This document shows, piece by piece, positions 43,035 to 52,872 of a stretch of DNA of 64,000 nucleotides. The number at the start of each line of letters is the position of its first letter. The stretch's first letter is position 1. The DNA is from Deltaproteobacteria bacterium (lineage in GTDB: Bacteria > Desulfobacterota > Desulfomonilia > UBA1062): contig WFSG01000041.1 of assembly GCA_015486075.1 (NCBI GenBank), positions 95,396 through 159,395 of the forward strand. The letters run 5' to 3'. The notes beneath the pieces were generated by a model. The model worked only from the letters and a program-made list of their open reading frames with translations. It made no database searches and was not told where the DNA came from. Made by a program: the position numbers and the translations under genes.

Positions 43035-44018
43035 ATGAAGGTCTTTGTTACGGGTGCAACCGGCTTTGTTGGAAGATCCATTGTGAAAAGATTGCTCATG
43101 GAAGGATATGAGATTACAGCATTGGTCTTGCCAACAGAGCCGACTAGCATCGGTGGCCAAGGTGTTAAGATAGTCCGTGGGGATATTACAGAGCTTTCCA
43201 GCCTCAAAGGAAAGATGAAAGGTAATGATGCGCTTGTCCATCTTGCAGGTGCTGTGGGCTATGGGCAGACCATGGATACGTGCATGAGAATAAACAGAAA
43301 TGGTACCTATAACGTTGCAAGAGAGGCTATCGACTCTGGTATCCGGCGTTTCATACATTTTAGTTCGGTATCTGTCTACGGTAGGATCCCTAACATTCCT
43401 ATTATAGAGGAGCAGCCCCTCAGAAAAATAAGGGACCCCTACGGTGATACTAAGATTGATGCAGAAAATATCCTAAAAGAGTTTGCAGATAAAGGAAGAC
43501 TTAGCCTTACCATTGTGAGGCCAACGGTTATTTATGGTCCTGGTGATGACAAGTTTTTACCCAAACTAGTGGAAAATTTGAGGTCTGGTAAAGCAAGAAT
43601 CATAGGTTCGGGTAAGAATACTGTCGATCTAATCCATGTTAATGACGTGGCAGATTTTATAGCTATTTTGCTAAAGAACGAAAGATCCATTGGACAGGTA
43701 TACAACTTGACAAATCCTGATAATCCTTCCTGGAAAGATTTTTTGTTCATCGTGGCTTCAGTTATGGGAGTGCCTATACCTGAAAAGCGTATTCCTTACA
43801 GCCTAGCACTAGTCCTAGCTGGCATGATGGAATTTTTTGCATTCTTGAGAGGAAAAGAGCCTAAGCTCACAAGATACAGTGTAAGAGTGGTTGGGCGGCA
43901 ATATCACTATGTAACTGATAAAGCCTCAAGGGAGCTCGACTTTAGGCCTCGTATAGACCTGGTAGAGGGCATAAGGAAATGCGTGGCTGAGTATGTAGGC
44001 CAAAAGATGTGGGTCTAG
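43035..44018 (+). CDS. NAD-dependent epimerase/dehydratase
   Basis: VTGATGFVGRSIVKRL; HFSSVSVYG; YGDTK. Confidence 0.9.
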   Translation: MKVFVTGATGFVGRSIVKRLLMEGYEITALVLPTEPTSIGGQGVKIVRGDITELSSLKGKMKGNDALVHLAGAVGYGQTMDTCMRINRNGTYNVAREAIDSGIRRFIHFSSVSVYGRIPNIPIIEEQPLRKIRDPYGDTKIDAENILKEFADKGRLSLTIVRPTVIYGPGDDKFLPKLVENLRSGKARIIGSGKNTVDLIHVNDVADFIAILLKNERSIGQVYNLTNPDNPSWKDFLFIVASVMGVPIPEKRIPYSLALVLAGMMEFFAFLRGKEPKLTRYSVRVVGRQYHYVTDKASRELDFRPRIDLVEGIRKCVAEYVGQKMWV

Positions 44019-44647
44019 AGAGCCAACTTTAGGCCTGATCTGAAGGCCTTGAGGTTTGTTTGGCCCGTGCCTGGAGGGGTGTTCTCAAGTATATGGTTCT
44101 CTAGAGTATCCACTTCAACTGGAATCATGCGCGAAGAATAAGCAGCCCCTAGCATCACCATGTTAAGGCACCTATTGCTACCGGTCTCCTTGAAGGATAT
44201 ATCTGTTCCGCTGACTATCCTCACTTTATCTATGCCAAGTCCTGCCATATGGCCTAGTATCCCCTCTATATCAGGGTACTTGTGAGCGGGGAGACCAGAC
44301 ATGTCCCTAGAACCGTCGCGAGACAGGCCCCTTGTTTCCACGGTATAGTCATTCATGATCACTAGGGCATCTTCTTTTCCATACACGGCCGAGACTTGGA
44401 GCCCTACAAGCGGCTCAAATGCAATTATGATATCAGCAGCACCCTCCGGTATCCTGGGAGAATACAGCTTTTCGCCCATCCTTATATGGCAGTATGTAAG
44501 TGCGTTCCTGTGAGTCCATGGGGGCACGTCTGCTGAGAGCACATTCCTACCCTCCTGTGCCAGGGACATGACAAGTAGTCTCTCGACCATTATTATCCCT
44601 TGGCCGGATAATCCAGCGATCATGAGATTTAGGTGATTATCCTCCAT
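44015..44647 (-). CDS. Indolepyruvate:ferredoxin oxidoreductase beta-like (2-oxoacid oxidoreductase gamma domain)
   Basis: NLMIAGLSGQGIIMVERLL; small subunit next to IorA-like gene. Confidence 0.8.
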   Translation of the reverse strand: MEDNHLNLMIAGLSGQGIIMVERLLVMSLAQEGRNVLSADVPPWTHRNALTYCHIRMGEKLYSPRIPEGAADIIIAFEPLVGLQVSAVYGKEDALVIMNDYTVETRGLSRDGSRDMSGLPAHKYPDIEGILGHMAGLGIDKVRIVSGTDISFKETGSNRCLNMVMLGAAYSSRMIPVEVDTLENHILENTPPGTGQTNLKAFRSGLKLAL

Positions 44648-46271
44648 CCCTTATCTCCTCTATGGCCTTGTGCGGGCATATCTGGCCGCATACTCCGCAG
44701 CCAACGCACAAGGCGAGGTCGATCTCAGGTACTCTATAAGGTAGATCTGGATTTGTTGTCCACACCATAGCAATGCAGCCGAAGTTTTCAATGCAGTACC
44801 CACAGATGCCGCAGTTCAAGCATCTGCTAGCCTCCCTCACTGCTTCCTTTTCTCGATATCCAGTGGATATTTCCTTAAATGTACCCTTTCTGCTAGCAGG
44901 ATCCAGCTGAGCAATATCTTGTCTCTTCCTCCTTATTATGCCACGCGGTATAGGCCATTCCTCGGCCAAGGATGGGCTATTATTTCTCCTCGTCTGAAGG
45001 GTTTTAAGGTCTCGTCCACCAAGGAAGCTGTCTATAGCTTCGGATACCATGTGTCCTGATTGAACTGCTTCAACAAAACTGGCTGGACCACTCACGCAAT
45101 CTCCTGCTGCAAACACACCAGGAACACTTGTCTCGAGTGTTAGGGGATCCACCTTGAACGTGCCACTAGGTGTGATCTCGATGTCTTCGAACCCTTTGAT
45201 GTCTATCTCCTGGCCTATTGCTATGATTATTGTATCTGCCTTTATGATGGACAGGCTGTCTTCTTCAAACGTGGGGCTGAACTTGCCATCTTTATCAAAG
45301 ACATTCGTGCACTTGATCGTCTCAAGACCGGTTACCCTGTTATTACTGGTTATTATCCTGAAAGGCCCCAGAGATGTATGGAGCATTACACCTTCTTCCA
45401 GTGCCTCTTGCACCTGCCATTCGTGCGCTGGCATCTCTTCCCTTTTCTCTAGGCATATTATGTGTACCTTTTTAGCACCTAGTCTTACTGTGCTCTGGGC
45501 GCAGTCAATAGCAACGTTACCACCACCCATAACGATCACGCGCTCTCCAAGTTCCGGTCTTTTCCCATTTTTTATATCCCTGAGAAAGCTAAGACCAGAA
45601 ATAACACCCTTTGCATGCATTCCACTTATATTGATGCTTTTTGGCTTCTTTGCGCCCATTGCAAGGAGTACCGCCTGGAATCCATTTTCAAAAAGCTTCG
45701 AATAGCCGGTTATTCTCTCTCCTGTTCTAAGTTTTATACCAGTCTCTAGCAACAGGTTTATCTCTTTTTCAGCAATATCGATGGGTATCCTGTAGTCTGG
45801 TATGCAACTTGTTACCATGCCACCTGGTTTTTCTAATTCCTCGAATACAGTTACCTTGTAACCCATAAGCGCCAGATCATGCGCAGCTGTAAGTCCAGCC
45901 GGTCCTGAGCCTATTATAGCTACACTTTGCTTTTTTGTTTGCTTTATCTCCTGATTTGGCCTTTCTCCGATTAGTCGGTCACCAACGAAACGTTTTAAAT
46001 CGCGTATCGCAATAGGCTGATCTATTTTGTTCCTTATGCACGCAGATTCACAGGGATGGTGGCACACGCGTCCACATATCGAAGGAAAGGGCATTTTCTC
46101 CATGATCACATCTAGGGCTTCACTGTACTTTCCCTTGGAGATAAGTGTTACATAACCTGGTACATCTATATCAACAGGGCAGGCACTTCTGCATGGAGGT
46201 CTTTTTGCGTTCCATGCCTGGCAGGCATCTATGTTTATCCTTAGCTGGTTTCCGATTGGCTTGAGGCTCAT
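44637..46271 (-). CDS. GltD-like FAD/NAD(P) oxidoreductase with a C-terminal IorA-type ferredoxin domain
   Basis: CRSACPVDIDVPGYV N-terminal FeS, VAIIGSGPAGLTAAHDLA, VIVMGGGNVAIDCA; C-terminus CLNCGICGYCIENFGC...CVGCGVCGQICPHKAIEEI. Confidence 0.88.
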   Translation of the reverse strand: MSLKPIGNQLRINIDACQAWNAKRPPCRSACPVDIDVPGYVTLISKGKYSEALDVIMEKMPFPSICGRVCHHPCESACIRNKIDQPIAIRDLKRFVGDRLIGERPNQEIKQTKKQSVAIIGSGPAGLTAAHDLALMGYKVTVFEELEKPGGMVTSCIPDYRIPIDIAEKEINLLLETGIKLRTGERITGYSKLFENGFQAVLLAMGAKKPKSINISGMHAKGVISGLSFLRDIKNGKRPELGERVIVMGGGNVAIDCAQSTVRLGAKKVHIICLEKREEMPAHEWQVQEALEEGVMLHTSLGPFRIITSNNRVTGLETIKCTNVFDKDGKFSPTFEEDSLSIIKADTIIIAIGQEIDIKGFEDIEITPSGTFKVDPLTLETSVPGVFAAGDCVSGPASFVEAVQSGHMVSEAIDSFLGGRDLKTLQTRRNNSPSLAEEWPIPRGIIRRKRQDIAQLDPASRKGTFKEISTGYREKEAVREASRCLNCGICGYCIENFGCIAMVWTTNPDLPYRVPEIDLALCVGCGVCGQICPHKAIEEIRDGG

Positions 46272-48097
46272 TTTTCCATAAGTCCCATGATTCTCTGCGC
46301 AAGGAGTGCGCAGGTGCGCCTTGCTATTACTACCGATACACCCTCCACTTCTAGCGCTTTTTTCAACACCGTTGTTGTCTCTTCAAAGTCGTACGGATCG
46401 ACAACCTTTACAAAGTCGACCTGAAAGGCCTTTACGATCTCCTCTATGTCGAGCATCTTGGTCGCTTGTTTGGTGGCAGTTATACCGAATGCTCCGGGAT
46501 GTGGCTGGTGTCCTGTATTCCCCGTTGTCCTGTTGTCAAGCACGTAGAGAAGGAGGTTTGCTTTGTTGTAGACGGCATTTACCAGTGCAGGCATGCCTGA
46601 ATGAAAGAACGTGCTGTCGCCTATGTAAGCGATTATCTTGTCTTTTGATCCTGCGTGGTATATGCCACTTGCTATGCTGATACCTGATCCCATGCTTAGG
46701 TTCGCATATGATGCATTAAGGGGCGGCACAGTCATCATGCCGTAGCAACCCACGTCACCTATGTAGGTGACTTCCTCGCCATAGAGCTCGTTGCATACTG
46801 TTTTAAGGGCAAAACCAGCTGCAAGTTCTGGGCATCCCGGACAGAATCTAGGAGGTGATATGAAGGATAGTTCCTTTAGGAGCAAGTCTTTTCCTTTTTC
46901 AATCCTTTTTTCCTCTTCCTCTGGAAGGAAGTTGCGGCCAAGCATTTTACCCAGTGCCTTTCCTATGATGTTCCTTGTTACCTCGTTGCATACGGGTATA
47001 TCACCGGTGAGCTTGCCAAGTATCTTGGCGTGACTATTCATGTTGGCAGCTACTGCACAAACCTGTGCCTCAACGAATGGCTCGATCTGTTCCACGACCA
47101 GGACGCTGCCGGTTTTCTTTAGGACCTCCCTTACCCTGTTCTCAGGTATTGGGAAGGATGTGACTAGTTTTAATATTGCTACATTGCTCTCTACACCAAG
47201 GTATCTTATTGCCTCCATGGTGTCCTGGTAACATTCCCCCACCGCTATAACACCTGCAACAGGTCTGTCAGGCAAGATAAGTTCATTCCATTCAAGACGT
47301 TCTATAACCTCTTTGGTGAAGCTAGCCTTTGGCAGGCTTCCCACTGTTCCTTCCCATTCTTTTACAGGGAGCTCGTCGTGGAATCTCATATGCTTTGCAC
47401 CAAAAGGTTTCATTGGCCAGGGAAAGGCATCACCCAGGATCCAGCGTCTGTTTTTATCGAAGCTTACATCCCTTTCCCTTATCTCATGGTGAATCTTTCC
47501 AAACACCACGGGGGACCTCTGATAAGCAAGGCCGGTTGTAATCCTTACAATGACCGGCAGCCTGATCTTTTCTGAGAGTTCGAATGCCATCAGGGTGTAG
47601 TCTTTCACTTCCTGAATAGAGGTTGGTTCGAGCACCGGTATCTCGGCGTATCTTGCAAGGTACCTCGTGTCCATCTCGTTTTCTGTCTCTAGTGCACCCG
47701 GGTCGTCACCTACTGCCAGGACAAAACCCGCTGGACCAAGATTTGCACCCTGCACAAGGGAATCGATAACTACATTCATACCCAGCTGTTTCATAGGCGT
47801 GAATGCCCTCATCCCTGCCATGGCCGCGCCTAGTGTGACGTCGTAGGCCACCTTCTCATTAGATGACCACTCTACGTGCATGGAGGGATAGATGCTGGAG
47901 GCAATAGCAAGGCTTTCTATGGTATACTGAAGGGGTGAACCAGGATAGGCTGCAACTACCCTTACGCCTGCTTCCACAGCACCCCTTGCAAGTGCCTCAT
48001 TGCAGCTTATTATGAATGTCTTGCCAGGATAGTCCTTTGCTACGTCTCCACTTGCCCATTTCAGGAAGGTAGGGGGTACATATTTTTCTTCAGGCAT
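46268..48097 (-). CDS. Indolepyruvate:ferredoxin oxidoreductase alpha-like, lacking the C-terminal ferredoxin domain
   Basis: Pyrimidine/core domains (AYPGSPLQYTIESL, FCPGCPELA, IGDVGCYGM, GDSTFFHSGMPALVNAVYNKAN); ends after IARRTCALLAQRIMGLMEK. Confidence 0.85.
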   Translation of the reverse strand: MPEEKYVPPTFLKWASGDVAKDYPGKTFIISCNEALARGAVEAGVRVVAAYPGSPLQYTIESLAIASSIYPSMHVEWSSNEKVAYDVTLGAAMAGMRAFTPMKQLGMNVVIDSLVQGANLGPAGFVLAVGDDPGALETENEMDTRYLARYAEIPVLEPTSIQEVKDYTLMAFELSEKIRLPVIVRITTGLAYQRSPVVFGKIHHEIRERDVSFDKNRRWILGDAFPWPMKPFGAKHMRFHDELPVKEWEGTVGSLPKASFTKEVIERLEWNELILPDRPVAGVIAVGECYQDTMEAIRYLGVESNVAILKLVTSFPIPENRVREVLKKTGSVLVVEQIEPFVEAQVCAVAANMNSHAKILGKLTGDIPVCNEVTRNIIGKALGKMLGRNFLPEEEEKRIEKGKDLLLKELSFISPPRFCPGCPELAAGFALKTVCNELYGEEVTYIGDVGCYGMMTVPPLNASYANLSMGSGISIASGIYHAGSKDKIIAYIGDSTFFHSGMPALVNAVYNKANLLLYVLDNRTTGNTGHQPHPGAFGITATKQATKMLDIEEIVKAFQVDFVKVVDPYDFEETTTVLKKALEVEGVSVVIARRTCALLAQRIMGLMEK

Positions 48098-48392
48098 TAC
48101 CTGTCTCCATGTATAGTATAAATGCATATAAACATATAAAATAAATAATGGCTGAGTTTACATTAAATATTATACGTCCTGCAAGATGAAATGTTCGACT
48201 GGGAATAGGACAAAAAGCTTCCAGCTATTCATAGTTATTTGCCCGTAGGGGGGGATCTCGATGTCAAGGCCGTTTTCTTTGATCTGAGCGGAGGTTTATG
48301 GATCTCTTGTAGGTGAGAGGCCCATAAGACATAGTCCAGATGTTGTTTCAGCGGTCACGGTCATCTAGTATGATCAACCATGAAAGAGCCTC

Positions 48393-49463
48393 TTATTCCA
48401 GCCCTGTCTCAGTATTAAAGCCAATAGGGATATCGACGATGTCTTTGTTAGTGAACGGTTCCCTGATCCCTTTCCTAGCTAGGCCGTATACAATGTCATT
48501 TATACCCAGCAAGTAATCCTTTTTATACTTTTCCCTAAGCGCTAGGACTTTCTTGTACATAGAACGGGCATAATCTCTAGCGCCCTAAAGGTCATATGCC
48601 TGGCCAAGGAGAAGATATGTGAGTGCCTTTTTGCTTGCTTTGTCTTTCCATCTGTCTTAGCACCGTCAAACGCCATGAAATGTCCACCTATGACTATACC
48701 TTCTTCGTTCATGGCAGAATTGCACTTTATTAATCCTGCGCTAGATATCTTTACGTAGGAATGTTCATCTTTTGGTTCATAGAATACAATGGTTTGATGC
48801 TTAGCCCATCGCCCCTGGCCACTGTAGTCTGTGTTACGGCCAAATACGAGATCTCCGTTGGACGTAGCAGGGCCAGATACAGCAAGACTTGAACACCCAT
48901 CAGATAAACCAAGTTCAGTAAGCTTCTTCTTGATTATTACAGGCATCATGGCCATTGTAAGATCGGATTTAAAGTTGGCCCTAAAGACGGTCTTGTAGTC
49001 TAGGCCGCATCCATCGGCTATTCCCCTTAGCTCCTCGAGATATTCTCTCGGTGTATTTCTCTCTATGGATGCGTAGATCTTAAAATCCAGATACTTTAGA
49101 AACAGCTTTCTTATCCACCATGGTTTATCCCTATACAAAGGATTGTGGGATACTGGGTCAGAGAAGACAGGTACAACACCTTTTAAGATATCATGTTTTA
49201 AGAGTCTTCCGTGCTCATAACCCATTACATAAGGTGTACCTTTCAGGCGCAGGATTATATTTCCTGCTTTTCTCTCCATGCGGGCGTCACCAAATATGTA
49301 CACTCCACCCTTTTTATGGACATGCATTGTTTTGAGTTTTTCCAAGACATTTCTACTAGGGAGGTATCTGTATCCAGAACTTAAGCTTTTTGAGTCTAAA
49401 TAGAGATACCTGGCTCCAGCAAGTACTGATAGTATAATAATTATCTTAAGGAATTTTTTTAAT
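48393..49463 (-). pseudogene. Decayed C45-type autoproteolytic acyltransferase/hydrolase gene
   Basis: DGCSSLAVSGPATSNGDLVFGRNTDYSGQGRW core is intact (ORF 48542-49345), but the signal-peptide extension LKKFLKIIIILSVLAG upstream lacks a start codon, and the C-terminus continues in another frame as KALTYLLLGQAYDL*GARDYARSMYKKVLALREKYKKDYLLGINDIVYGLARKGIREPFTNKDIVDIPIGFNTETGLE*. Confidence 0.65.
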
Positions 49464-49526
49464 CGTTACACCTTGCCTTTCTGTTTTTAAATATCTTAGA
49501 TTTTTAGCATGGTTACCATCACAGTC

Positions 49527-49557
49527 AACATGGTTTAAACTGTTAACAAACCATGTT
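49527..49557. repeat. 10-bp perfect inverted repeat
   Basis: AACATGGTTT (49527-49536) - 11 nt - AAACCATGTT (49548-49557). Confidence 0.75.
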
Positions 49558-49670
49558 CTAGGGTTATCTTACTTGATTCTTGCATGCGCAAGTAAAACAG
49601 CATACAACCCCTATCACTCAAGCAGATAATCTGAGAGTGTATGTCCATTAAAATTGTTCGAACTTATGAG

Positions 49671-50123
49671 TTATTTTCGTTTTTTATCTTTTGTAATAAT
49701 AAGATCCTTATAGCCCATCTCTTCCAGTATTACTGGAAACATCTTGAAAGCAGGCCTTACTACCGGGAGAAGTTTAAGCATGGCAGTGATCTTGCCGCCT
49801 TGCTTTATTTTTCCCTTGGTTACCCCTGCTATGGGGTTTTCAAAACCATGCCAGAAACTGTGTGAGAAATCAGCGGTCTGCTTGGACCACACATCTTCCT
49901 TAAGGTCGCAAGGACCCAGGTAATAAGTACCGTAATACCCGGGTTTTGAGGGGGGATTCTTAAGGTCAATTGTAATTTCGCAGTCAGGATCCGTATAGAT
50001 AAACTTGATGATTATGTTGGCCTTGGCCATCTTTGGCCCTATCTTGGGATCAGTAAGTATCCTATCAAGAAAGTATCTATAGATCTCGTAAAGGTGATCA
50101 GCATCCCTGTAATAACGTCCCAT
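49671..50123 (-). CDS. SCP2 sterol-binding-domain-like protein
   Basis: Length and fold-like pattern; IIIKFIYTDPDCEITIDL...GKIKQGGKITAMLKLLPVVRPAF; ATG at 50123. Confidence 0.6.
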   Translation of the reverse strand: MGRYYRDADHLYEIYRYFLDRILTDPKIGPKMAKANIIIKFIYTDPDCEITIDLKNPPSKPGYYGTYYLGPCDLKEDVWSKQTADFSHSFWHGFENPIAGVTKGKIKQGGKITAMLKLLPVVRPAFKMFPVILEEMGYKDLIITKDKKRK

Positions 50124-50172
50124 CTTATACCTCCTTAAGTTGATTCTATTTAAACCCTTGAGATTTATATTT

Positions 50173-51336
50173 TTAATCTTTACGCTGGTTAAAACGCCTG
50201 CCAAATATAAGGCTCGCTATGGTGATCCTCAACATCTGCATGGTGCCTCCAGCTGTCCTCCATGCCCTTCCATCGCGAAGCATCCTCTCAACCGGAAACT
50301 CCTTTGAATACCCATAACCGCCAAACACCTCCATAGCACGGTTAGTAACATCCATTACCATCTCGTTGGCAAAGCACTTTGCAATTGCAGACTCGTAGAT
50401 GGAAGGCAGCCCCTGACCTGCACCAGTGGCAGCCCGGTAGACGAGTAGCCTTGCTGCATCCAGGTTCATTGCCATGTCCACGATCATGAACTGTATGGCC
50501 TGGAATTCGCATATGGGACGCCCAAAGGCCTGGCGCTCCTGGGCGTATGCCTTTGCCTCTTCTAGAGCACCGCCTGCAACACCAAGGCACATGGCGGCAT
50601 TACCACAGCGCTCGATATCAAAGGTCAGCATCAGGTTTTTGAAATCACCAGGTTTCACCACCACGTTCTCCTTTGGTATATGTACATCCTCGAAGATAAG
50701 GTCACAGGAAGGCATGCCACGGAGTCCCATGTATTCCTCCTGCTTTCCGAAGCTGAACCCGGGCATGCCTTTCTCAACAATGATAGCGCCTATGCCCTTG
50801 TATCCAGGGATGTTTCCGAATCTTACGTAAACCAAGTAATGGCTTGCCTCTCCTCCACCAGTGATAAATGCTTTTCTGCCATTAAGGATGTAATGATCGC
50901 CATCTTCTTTTACATTCGTGGATAGGGCAGTGAGGTCAGAACCTGCCCCGGGCTCAGTCATGCAGACTGAGACACTGTACTCACCCTTGCATACACCAGG
51001 TATGATGCCACTCTTTTGCTTTTCAGTTCCAAAGAGATCAATAACTTTTATTGGTCCTACATTTGATTCGAACACAGGGCCAGCGATCATGGGGCTGAAC
51101 TTTGCAAGTTCTTCAATTGCAAGTACGGCATCTATGGCTGGCCTGCCCCCTCCACCGTATTCGGTAGATAGTGTCATGCCAAGTAGGCCCATATCCCCAT
51201 ATTTCTTCATGAGGTGTCTAGGAAACTTCCCGGTCGCATCGATATTGGAAGCAAGTTCTTTGAAATTTTCCCTCTTGGCCATTGTTCTTAAGGTGTTGAT
51301 GAGCATCTGCTGCTCTTCACTAAGACTGAAATCCAT
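50173..51336 (-). CDS. Acyl-CoA dehydrogenase
   Basis: VCMTEPGAGSDLTAL, YAQERQAFGRPICEFQAIQFMIVDMAM, EVFGGYGYSKEFPVERMLRD. Confidence 0.95.
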   Translation of the reverse strand: MDFSLSEEQQMLINTLRTMAKRENFKELASNIDATGKFPRHLMKKYGDMGLLGMTLSTEYGGGGRPAIDAVLAIEELAKFSPMIAGPVFESNVGPIKVIDLFGTEKQKSGIIPGVCKGEYSVSVCMTEPGAGSDLTALSTNVKEDGDHYILNGRKAFITGGGEASHYLVYVRFGNIPGYKGIGAIIVEKGMPGFSFGKQEEYMGLRGMPSCDLIFEDVHIPKENVVVKPGDFKNLMLTFDIERCGNAAMCLGVAGGALEEAKAYAQERQAFGRPICEFQAIQFMIVDMAMNLDAARLLVYRAATGAGQGLPSIYESAIAKCFANEMVMDVTNRAMEVFGGYGYSKEFPVERMLRDGRAWRTAGGTMQMLRITIASLIFGRRFNQRKD

Positions 51337-51359
51337 GGTAACTCCTCTCCTGTTTTGGT

Positions 51360-52727
51360 CTAGATGATTCTTGTTAATTCTTTTATGTTCTCAACATTAT
51401 CCAGATCCATGGTCATGTCGATTATTTCTGCTACTTTTCCTTTATCCCTTGAGCCTGAGAAGATCACAACCTTGTCTGATATGTCCTTTTCATCCATGGG
51501 GTACCTTGGGTCCCCCTTTGGTATATTGATCTGTCTTTCAAGCTTTCTTCCTCCTTTTAGATGTATCTCCACCCGGGTTGCTGTAAAATCAGGATACATA
51601 CCGTTAAGCTCGTCATCCATGCTTACCTTTACCCTCATGGAAAGATCTAGTATGGAAGGATCCATTATTCTGTCTTTATGCAACTGTCTTGGTCCTAGCT
51701 CCCTATCCATTAGGCAGGCTGATACACAGTACGGTATGGAAAACTGGGCAGAGACAAAGGTATCTTTTTCTCTGATACCCTTTCCTACGGCTATAACTGC
51801 GATTCCATACGTAAGCACATCGATATTTTCTATCTCTTCGATCTCAAAAGATTCACTATTTAGGATTTCCAGGGTTGCCTGTATGGCACCGTGCGTATGG
51901 CGGCATGCAGTGTATGGCTTAAAGTAAACGTCCATGATGGAAAATTGCTTACCTAGCTCTTCATGTATCTTGTCTAGTTTTGTTTCCATTTTTGTTGTTA
52001 TCTGTGTAAAACCGCCATTTAGTGGTGACCCTTCGAGCACATAGGGTTCTCCTGTGATACCCAGGGTGGCAAGATCAGCAGCAGTAATACCGGCCTTTGC
52101 TGCTTGGCCACCCTGTATTATCTTTACTGTATATCCACCCATGAGTTGCTCTGCCATGGATATGGGAAGGATGTACCCGGCAATACCAAGTGAGTTTAGC
52201 ATACCGTCGGTTCCCATGCCTTTGAGCTTAGATACAGCAGCAGCAGCCCCAAAGGTGCCGCATGTCCCTGTGGGAAGGAATCCAGAGAGCGTATGTCCTG
52301 GGTGCACGGCCTGGGCCACCCTGTTTGCAGCCTCGTAGCCTGCTATTATTCCCTCTATCACGTCCTTCCCACCTAGCCCCATGTCCTCGGCCACGGCAAG
52401 GGTGGCTGGAATTACTGCAACACCTGGATGGTTACCACCAAATCGAAGGCCATCCTGCGCTTCTATGGCCTCTGCTGCAGTACCGTTTATGAATGCAGCA
52501 TCTTGCACGCCTGTAGAGAATCCCCAGCCCAAGGCAGTAGCCCTCTCAGGTTCACCAAGGGAATGTATGTAACCTGCAATGGACTTGAGAGGGTCCAACA
52601 CTGAAGATCCATAGACATTTGCTATAAAGTCAAGCACACAGAGCTTGGCCTTGTGTATAACCTCGGGTGGTAGCTCATCTATTGACACGTTTGCACATGT
52701 ATCTGCTAGCATCCTTGTATACTCCAT
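51360..52727 (-). CDS. MmgE/PrpD-family protein
   Basis: FINGTAAEAIEAQDGLRFGGNHPGVAVIPATLAVAE; KPYTACRHTHGAIQA. Confidence 0.9.
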   Translation of the reverse strand: MEYTRMLADTCANVSIDELPPEVIHKAKLCVLDFIANVYGSSVLDPLKSIAGYIHSLGEPERATALGWGFSTGVQDAAFINGTAAEAIEAQDGLRFGGNHPGVAVIPATLAVAEDMGLGGKDVIEGIIAGYEAANRVAQAVHPGHTLSGFLPTGTCGTFGAAAAVSKLKGMGTDGMLNSLGIAGYILPISMAEQLMGGYTVKIIQGGQAAKAGITAADLATLGITGEPYVLEGSPLNGGFTQITTKMETKLDKIHEELGKQFSIMDVYFKPYTACRHTHGAIQATLEILNSESFEIEEIENIDVLTYGIAVIAVGKGIREKDTFVSAQFSIPYCVSACLMDRELGPRQLHKDRIMDPSILDLSMRVKVSMDDELNGMYPDFTATRVEIHLKGGRKLERQINIPKGDPRYPMDEKDISDKVVIFSGSRDKGKVAEIIDMTMDLDNVENIKELTRII

Positions 52728-52824
52728 TCAATCCCCCCTGACCAGTAGTCCTGCTGGATTATGCCTTGCTCAGCCCGACCTACGTTTTAGTTCCCAGCTT
52801 CCAACAAAAACTTTAAAACATAAA

Positions 52825-52872
52825 CCTTGTACCTTATGCCTTCCGCCTTGTGCCTTATACCCTATACCTTAT
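52825..52872. repeat. Degenerate 7-nt tandem repeat block A
   Basis: CCTTGTA CCTTATG CCTTCCG CCTTGTG CCTTATA CCCTATA CCTTATT. Confidence 0.85.
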
